Shown here: positions 8,610 through 16,626 of the stretch, one piece after another
Position numbering within the stretch: position 1 is the stretch's first letter
Layout of the letters: the number at the start of each line of letters is the position of its first letter
Source of the DNA: Planctobacterium marinum
Lineage (GTDB): Bacteria; Pseudomonadota; Gammaproteobacteria; Enterobacterales; Alteromonadaceae
Assembly: GCF_020687805.1 (NCBI RefSeq)
Contig: NZ_JAJEWQ010000003.1
Span: 609,736 to 673,735, forward strand
DNA: 64,000 nucleotides
Reading direction: 5' to 3'
The notes under the pieces: generated by a model
Seen by the model: the letters and a program-made list of their open reading frames with translations, nothing else
Databases searched by the model: none
Told to the model about the DNA's origin: nothing
Translations under genes and position numbers: made by a program

Positions 8610-9365
8610 TCAGAACTCTTCGAGTAACGCATCCAGCTCAGCGTCTTCTTCACTGGTCAGTTCAGGCTCCTGCACCTTACCGTCGGTGACCTTGTGTGCC
8701 AAATCCTGGAAATACACATCTTTTACAAAAGCATAGCTATCCAGTGAGTCATAGATAAGTTGCTCCTGCGCCATAAGCTGTGCCCGGGCTTCCAATGCTT
8801 TGATTGCACCAGAAAACACCGTGAAGTAGATATTTAAGTCATCGATGGGCCAGTAAGAAGAATCGACAATATCACCGGACGTACTTCGTACATCACTGGG
8901 ACCCATTCCCGGTATCATCAGATACGCACCTGTGTCCACTCCCCATTTACCCAGAGTTTCCCCGAAGTCTTCCCGCTTTCGCTCTAACCCTAAATCGTTT
9001 GCGACATCAAACAATCCCAAAATACCAAAAGTGGAGTTCAGAGCGAATCGACTCAGACTCACCAGTGAATCGGACATCTTACCCTGCAACAGATTGTTTA
9101 ACGTATTGCCCGGCTCATCCAGGTTTCTGACTGCGTTATACAAACTGCCTCGCACCAGCTCTGGTGTGTAATCAACGTAGGCTACGGTAACAGGTCTGAG
9201 TACATGTTTATCTAATATGTCCCAGTTAAACTCCCAAAACGTCCGGTTGACAGATTCTAAGGGATCTTTATTTGACGCTTGTGCCTGCTCCTGCACCTGT
9301 TGATTCGAGGCACAGGCAGAAGTCAGCAATAGCAACACGAGAATACCGAAAAATTTGCTCTTCAC
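8610..9365 (-). CDS. mlaA: MlaA/VacJ outer-membrane phospholipid-trafficking lipoprotein
   Basis: A 251-residue lipoprotein. Residues 1-18 form a signal peptide with lipobox LTSAC, so Cys18 should be lipidated. The mature part has the VacJ/MlaA pattern DPLESVNRTFWEFNWDILD, then NAVRNLDEPGNTLNNLLQGK and FGETLGKWGVDTGAYLMIP. Family role: it extracts misplaced phospholipids from the outer leaflet of the outer membrane for retrograde transport by the Mla pathway. The start is a GTG at 9365 inside the stop of ccmI (TAGTG), so translation appears coupled to the cytochrome c maturation operon. The C-terminal tail is acidic (LTSEEDAELDALLEEF). No other mla genes are in the window. Confidence 0.9.
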   Translation of the reverse strand: MKSKFFGILVLLLLTSACASNQQVQEQAQASNKDPLESVNRTFWEFNWDILDKHVLRPVTVAYVDYTPELVRGSLYNAVRNLDEPGNTLNNLLQGKMSDSLVSLSRFALNSTFGILGLFDVANDLGLERKREDFGETLGKWGVDTGAYLMIPGMGPSDVRSTSGDIVDSSYWPIDDLNIYFTVFSGAIKALEARAQLMAQEQLIYDSLDSYAFVKDVYFQDLAHKVTDGKVQEPELTSEEDAELDALLEEF

Positions 9366-10633
9366 TATAATTCCTTGTCTATCAAAATGGCTTGTTCAAT
9401 GGTGTTCCCCACAACAATAGGAACCGTACTTTGCCCCTGCAAATCACCGGCCTCGGCAGTCACCATATTATCACTGGAAATACGGGCAATAACGCGCCCC
9501 AAAGTCAAACTGGACAACTGATAATTTGGCAGCATGGCATTAGCATCCGCCAATGTGACAGAAATTGAGCCCGAGGCGTTCAGATTGTCTACAGGGAGCT
9601 TAACAACGGCTGCCGGCATACGGTTGTCAGATTCAGCATCCTGAACAAATACGAATAGTTGCCCGTCGGCCGGAACCTTGTCACGTAATATAGGGGCAAT
9701 GGAAACGGAAACAAGTATTTTTGTTTCTGCCTGCTCCATTGCTCCACGCTGAGCTTCCGAACCAGTACGCAACTGCGCCAATTGCTGCTCAATCGTTGCC
9801 TGCATCGGGTCGTTTTCATCCAGCCGCGCCCGTAGCTCCTGCCAGACGTCAATTGACTGTTGAGTTTTGTTATTGCGGGACAAAGTCACCGCCAGTAAGC
9901 CCAGCACATTATCGTCTTCCGGTGAAATTGTTCGCAAGCGCAATAAAATACGTTCTGCTTTGCGCATATTTTCTGACTCAGCGGTGACCAGTAACGCCTG
10001 AGCCAGACTAAACAGTGCGCCAGGTCGTTCGGGTTCAATGGCCAACGATTTATTGAACGCATCAATGGCCCCTTCAAAATCTGAGAAAGAAGACAACACG
10101 CGTCCCAGTAATAACCATCCCACAGCATCGTCCTGTTGCCTGCTGAGTTTGGTTCTTAGTGCCAATGCAAACTCCGCCAACTCCTGACGAGATATCTGTT
10201 CATCAGCCTGTACCACAATACGCTGGCCCAACTCGGGTAACTTTTGCTGCGCCTGTAACCAGGACTCCACCTGACTCAATTGGTTATTGTTGATATATAC
10301 CCAGGCAGTGGTAACCAAAATGACCAAAAACATGGCGACATAAACCACCAAACGCATTCTTTTATTTTCAGTGGATGTAATGCCGGAAGCAGAATCTAAT
10401 TCATCCGCTAAATTCAATTTAGCTTCAATAACCGCCTCATCATAGTCTTCTGCTGTTAATAACGATTCCGTTTTTTCCTGTTGTAACTCATTGAGTCGTT
10501 GCCGGACTATTTCCGGGTTACTGACCGCGGATTCTTTTTGCTTTTCGGTTCGTGTCGCCCGCCAAAACGGGATCACTAAAAACAATACAAAAAGGATGAG
10601 CAGACCTGTCGCGCCTGCATAAAACACCGTCAT
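9365..10633 (-). CDS. ccmI: Cytochrome c biogenesis protein CcmI
   Basis: A 422-residue membrane-anchored chaperone that presents apocytochrome c to the heme ligation machinery. The N terminus has a first membrane helix (residues 5-25), a cytoplasmic loop with a leucine-zipper-like charged segment (RQRLNELQQEKTESLLTAEDYDEAVIEAK), and a second helix near residues 92-112. The periplasmic part contains TPR repeats (for example AVGWLLLGRVLSSFSDFEGAIDAFNKSLAIEPE) and a C-terminal CcmI domain. This is the long two-part form corresponding to the C-terminal TPR part of E. coli CcmH. It overlaps ccmH by 4 bases (ATGA) and mlaA by one. Confidence 0.92.
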   Translation of the reverse strand: MTVFYAGATGLLILFVLFLVIPFWRATRTEKQKESAVSNPEIVRQRLNELQQEKTESLLTAEDYDEAVIEAKLNLADELDSASGITSTENKRMRLVVYVAMFLVILVTTAWVYINNNQLSQVESWLQAQQKLPELGQRIVVQADEQISRQELAEFALALRTKLSRQQDDAVGWLLLGRVLSSFSDFEGAIDAFNKSLAIEPERPGALFSLAQALLVTAESENMRKAERILLRLRTISPEDDNVLGLLAVTLSRNNKTQQSIDVWQELRARLDENDPMQATIEQQLAQLRTGSEAQRGAMEQAETKILVSVSIAPILRDKVPADGQLFVFVQDAESDNRMPAAVVKLPVDNLNASGSISVTLADANAMLPNYQLSSLTLGRVIARISSDNMVTAEAGDLQGQSTVPIVVGNTIEQAILIDKEL

Positions 10634-11109
10634 TGCGTATCCTTTAGCGCTGATTCAGCGCGTTTTAATTTTTCAATCTGCTGGTCATCAACAGACCCCG
10701 TAATGTTCTGCGCTACATTCTGCCCGTCATTCCGACGCCGTTGATAAATAAAATATCCAAAACAAGTGAGCACGAACAACACAGGACCAAAATACAACCA
10801 AAATGTCACCGGGGTCATTGGTGGCTGATAATGGACAAATTCGCCATAGCGTACCTTCATAAATTCAATCACTTGTTGTTTATCATTACCTTCCAGTAAT
10901 AACTGATGCACCTTGCGCTTCATGTCATTGGCGATCAGTGCATTGGAATCCGCGATATTTTGATTTTGACACTTCGGACAGCGCAGTTCTTTGGTGAGCA
11001 ACAGAAAATCAGCTCTTTGCTGAGGGTTTTCAAACTGATATTTTTCTTCGGCGTTGGCAACCAGGCTAAATACTAAAACCCCAAAAAACAGAACCCATCG
11101 GCTAACCAT
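10630..11109 (-). CDS. ccmH: Cytochrome c maturation thiol oxidoreductase CcmH
   Basis: A 159-residue periplasmic membrane-anchored protein. A signal sequence covers residues 1-20 (VFSLVANA). The redox motif LRCPKCQNQNIADSNA has Cys44 and Cys47 in the standard RCxxCQ context. A single C-terminal membrane helix lies near residues 102-120 (FWLYFGPVLFVLTCFGYFIY). Family role: it reduces apocytochrome c cysteines together with CcmG before heme attachment. It corresponds to the short N-terminal domain of E. coli CcmH, with the TPR part encoded separately by ccmI. It overlaps ccmG by 8 bases. Confidence 0.93.
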   Translation of the reverse strand: MVSRWVLFFGVLVFSLVANAEEKYQFENPQQRADFLLLTKELRCPKCQNQNIADSNALIANDMKRKVHQLLLEGNDKQQVIEFMKVRYGEFVHYQPPMTPVTFWLYFGPVLFVLTCFGYFIYQRRRNDGQNVAQNITGSVDDQQIEKLKRAESALKDTQ

Positions 11110-11689
11110 TTTTCTGCTCCAACATAGCTTGTTGATAAAGCGCTAAGAATTTGTCTTGCCAAACCCGCTCATTTAAATCGCCAACATGATGCAAAAGTAC
11201 CCGACCGTGCATATCCACCAAAAAGGTTTCCGGTGCCCCGGTTACACCCAGATCCATAGAGTAGTCGCGGTTTACGTCGAAAATATTAAACTGGTAGGGA
11301 TTGCCCAACTGATTTAGCGTTTGGCGTATATCAGTACGGATTTGCTGCAGGCTTTTCCCGCCAAAGTCCGGGTCCAGGTCCTGTTCAAAATACAAGCCTA
11401 CAATTCTTACCCCCTGTTCCCGAAGAGACGTTAAAAAGGGTAACTCAATGGCACAGGTCACACACCAGGTACCCCAAACGTTAATTAAGGTCACCTGATT
11501 TTCAAATACCTGTCGCGTATAAAGCTGATCCTCATCCATTACATCTGGCAGAGAAAATTCAGGCAGTTGCCTATCGACCTGTGTGGATACCTCGTACCTG
11601 GCTTCGGAAAACAGCCCCTTGACCAGAAAGAAAGTCAAAAGCAGAAATAGCACCAGAGGTAAAAATAAAAGTAAGTACTTCTTAACCAA
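11102..11689 (-). CDS. ccmG: Thiol:disulfide interchange protein CcmG (DsbE)
   Basis: A 195-residue thioredoxin-like protein tethered to the inner membrane by an N-terminal helix (residues 5-23). The active site is WGTWCVTC with Cys76 and Cys79. The usual family motif is WASWCxxC, so the residues between and around the cysteines are slightly unusual. GAPETFLVD near residue 150 supplies the cis-proline loop neighbourhood. It should reduce CcmH or apocytochrome c using electrons from DsbD/CcdA. The start is a TTG at 11689 preceded by AGGAG at a 6-base spacing. It overlaps ccmF by 8 bases, so low initiation may be offset by coupling. Confidence 0.9.
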   Translation of the reverse strand: MVKKYLLLFLPLVLFLLLTFFLVKGLFSEARYEVSTQVDRQLPEFSLPDVMDEDQLYTRQVFENQVTLINVWGTWCVTCAIELPFLTSLREQGVRIVGLYFEQDLDPDFGGKSLQQIRTDIRQTLNQLGNPYQFNIFDVNRDYSMDLGVTGAPETFLVDMHGRVLLHHVGDLNERVWQDKFLALYQQAMLEQKNG

Positions 11690-13679
11690 AATCAGCTCCT
11701 GTACCTGCTATTTGTCGGTTTTCTATATTCTTAGCTTGAGTTGCTTTGCTGACACAGACCAGGCGATAACGTTTGTCCATGATGGATAGTAGTGCACCCA
11801 AGGCCATTATGGCCGCACCCAACCAAATCCACAGAACAAAGGGTTTAACATACACTCTTAGGCCCCAGGAGCCATCAGTAAACTCGTCCCCTAACGCCAC
11901 AAACAAGTCTCGAAGCAGGTTGCTGTCAATACCGGCTTCGGTCATTACATTGCGCTGCACCGGATAAAAGCGCTTCTCCGCCAGCAACTCAGTAACAAAT
12001 TCGCCGTTTCGGATCACCGTCACGACTCCGCCATCCGCGCTGTAATTTGGTCCTTCGATGTGCCGTACCTGCTTAAAGGTAAACTGATAATTCTGCAGCT
12101 CCACACTGTCACCGATGTTCAGCCGGACTTCGCGCTCCTCACTAAAATTGCTGGTCAGGGTTATACCCAGTAAGGTAACGGCAAATCCAAGGTGGCCCAG
12201 CACCATCCCCCAGTGACTGCGGGACAACTTGCGTAAATTTCGCCAGTTGATTTGCTGATTGGTACGCAACAAAATTTCCTGGATGGTAGTGAGCACGATA
12301 ACAAATACCAAGAAGGTCCCCAATACCGCTAACATAGAGAATCGTTCAAAGCTGGTCAGCAGCAGTGCAGTCATTACCAAACCCAACAATACTGCCCACA
12401 AAAGCTGACTCTTTAAATCACCGATAGCCTGGCGCTTCCAGCGACTCATTGGCCCCATTGCCAGTAATACAACAAACGGCACAATTAACCAGGTAAACAT
12501 CTGATTAAAAAATGGTTCTCCCACTGAAATAGACCCCAGCCCCAGCTCCTTGTGCACCAAAGGCAGCAAAGTACCTAATAACACAACAATGGTGGCCGCA
12601 GTTAAAAAGACATTGTTGCCTATCAGCATCATCTCTCGGGAAACCAACTGATAACGACTGTTACTCTTTAACATAGAGCTGCGCATGGCAAACAGCGCCA
12701 GCGAACATCCAATAACCAGTACCAACAAGCCAAGAATAAACAATCCCCGTTCGGGATCACTGGCAAAGGAATGCACTGAAACGATAATGCCGGAACGCAC
12801 CAAAAAGGTCCCCAGCAAACTTAGCGAAAATGCAGAGATCGCCAACAATACGGTCCAGGCTTTGAACACCTTGCGCTTTTCAGTTACTGCCAAAGAGTGG
12901 ATCAGCGCGGTACCTGCCAGCCAGGGCATAAATGATGCGTTTTCCACCGGGTCCCAAAACCACCAGCCACCCCAGCCAAGCTCGTAATAAGCCCACCAGC
13001 TTCCCAGCGTAATCCCCAGGGTTAGAAACCCCCATGCTGCCAGTGCCCACGGCCTTGCCCATCGCGCCCAGGTGGAATCCAGACGGCCAGCCATCAATGC
13101 TGCAATGGCAAATGCAAACGCCACGGAAAATCCGACATACCCCATGTACAACATAGGGGGATGAATAATCATACCGATATCCTGCAGTAAGGGATTCAAA
13201 TCCCGGCCATCGACAGGGAAATAAGGTAATAAGGATTCAAAAGGGTTGGAGGCCAGAATTAAAAACAAATAGAAGCCCAGGGCAATCGCTCCCAGTACAC
13301 CCAAAACTCTTGCGACCATGATAAGCGGTACCCCGCGGCTGAAAATGGCGACGGCACATGTCCACCCCGACAGCATCAACATCCAGAGTAAAAAAGAACC
13401 TTCATGCCCGCCCCAGACTGCCGTGTATTTGTAGTAGACAGGCAACAGGCTATTGGAATGATTCGCCACATATTTGATGGTGAAGTCATCAGTCACAAAG
13501 GCATGAGTCAGTGCCATATAGGCCAGTAAGGTAAATGCAAACATGGCGAATGCCATCGGTTTTGCCATGATGAGTAAACGCGGCTCACCTCGAATTGCGC
13601 CAACAATGGGATAAAAACCCAGACACATTGAGGCCATCATGGCCAGGATTAAAGATAGTTGCCCCAGCTCAGCGATCAT
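11682..13679 (-). CDS. ccmF: Heme lyase component CcmF
   Basis: A 665-residue polytopic membrane protein with about 15 hydrophobic segments. The WWD heme-handling motif is visible as WGGWWFWDPVENASFMPW near residue 240. It is preceded by the conserved KYTAVWGGHEGSFLLW and followed by FLVRSGI and SVHSFASDPERG. These are standard CcmF/NrfE features. Family role: it receives heme from CcmE and ligates it to apocytochrome c with CcmH and CcmI. The length is normal for CcmF (about 650). It starts one base inside the ccmE stop codon (TGATG), within a tightly overlapped operon. Confidence 0.95.
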   Translation of the reverse strand: MIAELGQLSLILAMMASMCLGFYPIVGAIRGEPRLLIMAKPMAFAMFAFTLLAYMALTHAFVTDDFTIKYVANHSNSLLPVYYKYTAVWGGHEGSFLLWMLMLSGWTCAVAIFSRGVPLIMVARVLGVLGAIALGFYLFLILASNPFESLLPYFPVDGRDLNPLLQDIGMIIHPPMLYMGYVGFSVAFAFAIAALMAGRLDSTWARWARPWALAAWGFLTLGITLGSWWAYYELGWGGWWFWDPVENASFMPWLAGTALIHSLAVTEKRKVFKAWTVLLAISAFSLSLLGTFLVRSGIIVSVHSFASDPERGLFILGLLVLVIGCSLALFAMRSSMLKSNSRYQLVSREMMLIGNNVFLTAATIVVLLGTLLPLVHKELGLGSISVGEPFFNQMFTWLIVPFVVLLAMGPMSRWKRQAIGDLKSQLLWAVLLGLVMTALLLTSFERFSMLAVLGTFLVFVIVLTTIQEILLRTNQQINWRNLRKLSRSHWGMVLGHLGFAVTLLGITLTSNFSEEREVRLNIGDSVELQNYQFTFKQVRHIEGPNYSADGGVVTVIRNGEFVTELLAEKRFYPVQRNVMTEAGIDSNLLRDLFVALGDEFTDGSWGLRVYVKPFVLWIWLGAAIMALGALLSIMDKRYRLVCVSKATQAKNIENRQIAGTGADFG

Positions 13680-14158
13680 CAGTTGCGACCTTCAGCATCA
13701 TAGATCTGTTTTGGCTTTTCATGCCTGATACCTTTCATTGCTTCAGCCAACTCGGGCGGCATATATTCTTCATCGTGTTTGGCCAGGACCTCATCGGCCA
13801 TAATGGTATTAGCATCCAGTAATTTTCCGGTGGCTACAATACCCTGCCCTTCGCGAAACAAATCCGGTAGCAATCCTTTATAAATAATCTTGACCACTGG
13901 CCCAACATCCACCAGGTTAAAGGTGACCGCCAGCTCCTTTTGGTCGTGTTCCACAGAGCCTTCAACCACCATACCACCTACCCGCAGACGCTGTCCGGGT
14001 ACCGGCAAACGACCGTCTTTACCATTGATAATCTCGCTGGGAGTATAAAACAAATCAATATTTTGATTTAACGAATACAACATTAAACTCACGGAAATAG
14101 CAATGAGAGCAACGATGCCGGTCACCGCCAAAAGGCGCTTTTTACGTCTGGGATTCAT
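13679..14158 (-). CDS. ccmE: Periplasmic heme chaperone CcmE
   Basis: A 159-residue protein with a basic N terminus, a single membrane anchor (residues 9-28) and an OB-fold periplasmic domain. Conserved features are [11 protein letters not shown] near residues 59-69 and the C-terminal [11 protein letters not shown]. There His128 is the residue that binds heme covalently and Tyr132 the axial ligand, in the canonical HxxxY arrangement. It carries heme from CcmC to CcmF. The ATG at 14158 follows ccmD by 36 bases, the widest gap in this operon. Confidence 0.95.
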   Translation of the reverse strand: MNPRRKKRLLAVTGIVALIAISVSLMLYSLNQNIDLFYTPSEIINGKDGRLPVPGQRLRVGGMVVEGSVEHDQKELAVTFNLVDVGPVVKIIYKGLLPDLFREGQGIVATGKLLDANTIMADEVLAKHDEEYMPPELAEAMKGIRHEKPKQIYDAEGRN

Positions 14159-14194
14159 GACTCTGTTTAGGCTCCAAAAAGTAAATTTTAATGG

Positions 14195-14416
14195 TTACGA
14201 ATTATCTGGCTGACTGGACTTTTTCGCAGCTCTGGCGGTTTTTATTCTCTGTGCCCGGGCCAGCTCCTGTTGCGCCTTACTAAACAGCAACTTGCTTTGC
14301 CAATGCCCTGCAAACCACATGACAATGAGTAAGAAAAATGAAATACCGAACGCCATCCAGACATAGAATCCATAACCGCCCATGGCAAAAAACTCACCGA
14401 TACTGGCAAACTGCAT
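14195..14416 (-). CDS. ccmD: Heme exporter accessory protein CcmD
   Basis: A 73-residue small membrane protein. The N terminus has the CcmD pattern FFAMGGYGFYVWMAFG followed by one hydrophobic helix (to about residue 37), then a basic cytoplasmic tail rich in Lys/Arg/Ala. Family role: it helps release heme-loaded CcmE from the CcmABC complex. Its place between ccmC and ccmE is canonical, and it starts 2 bases after the ccmC stop. Confidence 0.9.
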   Translation of the reverse strand: MQFASIGEFFAMGGYGFYVWMAFGISFFLLIVMWFAGHWQSKLLFSKAQQELARAQRIKTARAAKKSSQPDNS

Positions 14417-14418
14417 AA

Positions 14419-15165
14419 CTACTTCACCCCTGCCTTTTTCACCATTTTTATCACCCAGGGTCGTCGGATTTCCCGCAAAAAGATCTCATTTTGCAATCGG
14501 CGACACACCAATCCGGCACACAAAATGGCCAATGCCACTATATTTAACAATAAGGGCCACAGCATTTCAGGTGCCATTGAAGGCTTGGCAAATTTGGTTA
14601 TTGTGGCCCCCTGGTGCAGGGTATTCCACCACTCTACCGAAAAGTGAATAATTGGCAGATTAATAACCCCCACCAGCGCCATCACAGCAGCCGCTTTGCC
14701 GCCCTGAAGCTTATCCTGAAAGCTGGCATAAAGTGCCATTACGCCGAAATATAAAAACAACAAAATCAATTCCGATGTCAGCCGGGCGTCCCACACCCAC
14801 CAGGTGCCCCACATGGGTTTACCCCATGTAGCTCCAGTCCAAAGAGCGATAAATGTCAGGCAGGCCCCGATGGGGGCGATACTGACAATCGCCATATAGC
14901 AAGTTCTTACCTGCCAAACCAAACCAATGAAAGCGCAGACTGCCATCCCGGAATAGAACCCCATCGACAAGATGGCAGAAGGCACGTGCAGATAGATAAT
15001 TCTGAACGCATCCCCCTGCTGATAATCGGCAGGGGCAAACAGCAATCCCCATAGGGTACCAATAAGCAGTGCAAAAGCACCCACCAGCAGAAACCAGGGG
15101 GCAAGTTGACCAGCCAATTTATAAGTGGCTTCTGTCTTAGCGTAAGGATGTAACCATTTCCACAT
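14419..15165 (-). CDS. ccmC: Heme exporter/transferase CcmC
   Basis: A 248-residue protein with six membrane helices. The periplasmic WWD motif is seen as WGTWWVWDARLTSELILLFLY near residues 127-147. Conserved histidines occur in IYLHVPSA (about residue 60) and in IIHFSVEWWNTLHQG (about residue 185). These elements load heme onto CcmE. The gene overlaps ccmB by one base (TAATG) in the ABCDE order. Confidence 0.95.
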   Translation of the reverse strand: MWKWLHPYAKTEATYKLAGQLAPWFLLVGAFALLIGTLWGLLFAPADYQQGDAFRIIYLHVPSAILSMGFYSGMAVCAFIGLVWQVRTCYMAIVSIAPIGACLTFIALWTGATWGKPMWGTWWVWDARLTSELILLFLYFGVMALYASFQDKLQGGKAAAVMALVGVINLPIIHFSVEWWNTLHQGATITKFAKPSMAPEMLWPLLLNIVALAILCAGLVCRRLQNEIFLREIRRPWVIKMVKKAGVK

Positions 15166-15830
15166 TAATGATGACTCACTTTGATAGCATAACTAATTGC
15201 GTAGGGACATAGCGCAAGAGCAAAAATCAACATGGCGCCGATAATGCCTAATTGCCCATACCAGGTCAATTGCAGCGCGGCATTGTTGATGGCTGCAGTA
15301 GCAAAAATTAGTAACGGGATAAATACCGGTAACAATAACACCGCCAGTAACACACCGCCCTTGTTGATAGATAAGGTTAGTGCCACGGCAATGGCGCCAA
15401 CCAGACTTAACAGCGGCGTGCCTACCAATAAGGTACAGAGTAACGCCCAGTACATATTGAGCGTCAGGTTAAGAAACAAAGCCAGCAAGGGAGAAATCAA
15501 AATCAAAGGAACAATAACGAACAACCAGTGACAAAAAAGACGTGTCATCAGCATCATGGTGAGACTGGCTGGTGACAATAAATATTGCTCTAACGTACCA
15601 TCCTGAAAATCGTCGCGGAACAAATGCTCAAGCCCTAACAGTGCACTGAGCAAGGCAGCCACCCAAATGACCCCGGGGCCAATTAGTTGCAAGGTATCAG
15701 GACCGGGGCCAACACCCAGAGGAAACAAACTGACGACAATCACGCTAAACAGCAGCGGCATCATCATTTCGGCGCTGCCTTTTGCCAGCAGTGAAAATTC
15801 TTTTTTGAATATGGCGCAGATCGGGTGCAT
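15165..15830 (-). CDS. ccmB: Heme exporter ABC permease CcmB
   Basis: A 221-residue integral membrane protein with six hydrophobic segments. It begins MHPICAIFKKEFSLLAKG, the usual cytoplasmic start of CcmB, and includes FRDDFQDGTLEQYLLSP, a well conserved loop. A longer frame exists upstream, but the ATG at 15830 overlaps the ccmA stop (TGATG) and gives the normal family length of about 220. It forms the permease partner of CcmA in the CcmABCD complex that releases heme-bound CcmE. Confidence 0.93.
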   Translation of the reverse strand: MHPICAIFKKEFSLLAKGSAEMMMPLLFSVIVVSLFPLGVGPGPDTLQLIGPGVIWVAALLSALLGLEHLFRDDFQDGTLEQYLLSPASLTMMLMTRLFCHWLFVIVPLILISPLLALFLNLTLNMYWALLCTLLVGTPLLSLVGAIAVALTLSINKGGVLLAVLLLPVFIPLLIFATAAINNAALQLTWYGQLGIIGAMLIFALALCPYAISYAIKVSHH

Positions 15831-16453
15831 CAGAGTTGATACTCCAGGCGCAGTTCCTTGATCTTGATATCTGATGCCAACTGCCAATGTGAGGTAAACA
15901 ACAACATGCCTCCCTCACTAATATGTTGTCGAAGTTTGTTTTCGAGCAACGCTCTTGAGTCCACGTCCAATGCATTGAAGGGTTCATCCAGAATGAGTAA
16001 GCTCGCCTTTTTCATCCAGATACGGCACAGACTCACCCGTCTTTGTTGACCGGCAGACAGATTGGCCACAGGGATATCCTCAAGCCCTGCCAGTCCTAAT
16101 GTTGCAAGCAGCGGATAAGGATCGATTGTCTCGGCCAGTTGCTGAACTCCGGCCCAGAATTTCAGATTTTCGATGGCACTCAGGTGTTGATTTAACGCCA
16201 ACTTATGCCCCAGATACAATAAGCTGCGGTTGTAGTCCTGAGTACATTGCGAAATTGGCTCATCATTCCAGTGAACGGCCCCCTGCTGAGCCTGCGATAA
16301 ACCGGCCACAATGCGCAATAAACTGGTTTTACCCGCCCCATTGTCTCCGACGATGTGCCATGCCTCCCGGCTACATACCTGAAAGGACAACTGCGAAAAA
16401 AGTTCTCGATCTTGTTTAATACACTGCAGATCTGAAACGGTGAGACGATCCAA
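15830..16453 (-). CDS. ccmA: Heme exporter ABC ATPase CcmA
   Basis: An ABC ATPase of about 207 residues. It shows Walker A GDNGAGKTSLLRI, the signature LSAGQQRRVSLCRIW and Walker B LLILDEPFNALD. It should power the CcmABCD complex in the inner membrane. There is no ATG start: two in-frame TTG codons occur, at 16459 and 16453. The second is preferred because AGGAG lies 8 bases upstream, against 2 bases for the first, and because MDRLTVSDLQCIK aligns with usual CcmA openings. This is the first gene of the ccm operon, so its promoter should lie in 16460-16560, but I could not identify a convincing one. Confidence 0.9.
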   Translation of the reverse strand: MDRLTVSDLQCIKQDRELFSQLSFQVCSREAWHIVGDNGAGKTSLLRIVAGLSQAQQGAVHWNDEPISQCTQDYNRSLLYLGHKLALNQHLSAIENLKFWAGVQQLAETIDPYPLLATLGLAGLEDIPVANLSAGQQRRVSLCRIWMKKASLLILDEPFNALDVDSRALLENKLRQHISEGGMLLFTSHWQLASDIKIKELRLEYQL

Positions 16454-16562
16454 GCCCAATGCTCCTAATTAATGCCGCGAGAATATACCATATTTCTGCC
16501 GGGTATTTTTATGCTATAGCAATAATTTCTTCTGTGTTCTGATATAGAATGACAATTCCACT

Positions 16563-16617
16563 ACAATTTAAAATTGTAAGAACTGAAAATTCAGTAATTT
16601 ATTACAAATGCCGATAG
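16563..16617 (+). promoter_or_regulatory. Sigma-28-like promoter with two adjacent palindromes
   Basis: GCCGATAG (16610-16617) matches the flagellar sigma-28 -10 element GCCGATAA at seven of eight bases. Fifteen bases upstream is TCAG (16591-16594), a partial match to the -35. Two palindromes precede it: ACAATTT-A-AAATTGT (16563-16577) and ACTGAA-AA-TTCAGT (16582-16595), the latter overlapping the -35. The downstream gene is a flagellar hook-length-like protein, which fits. However, the -10 is only 9 bases from the ATG, so the transcript would be nearly leaderless. Confidence 0.45.
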
Positions 16618-16626
16618 ACTGTACGT

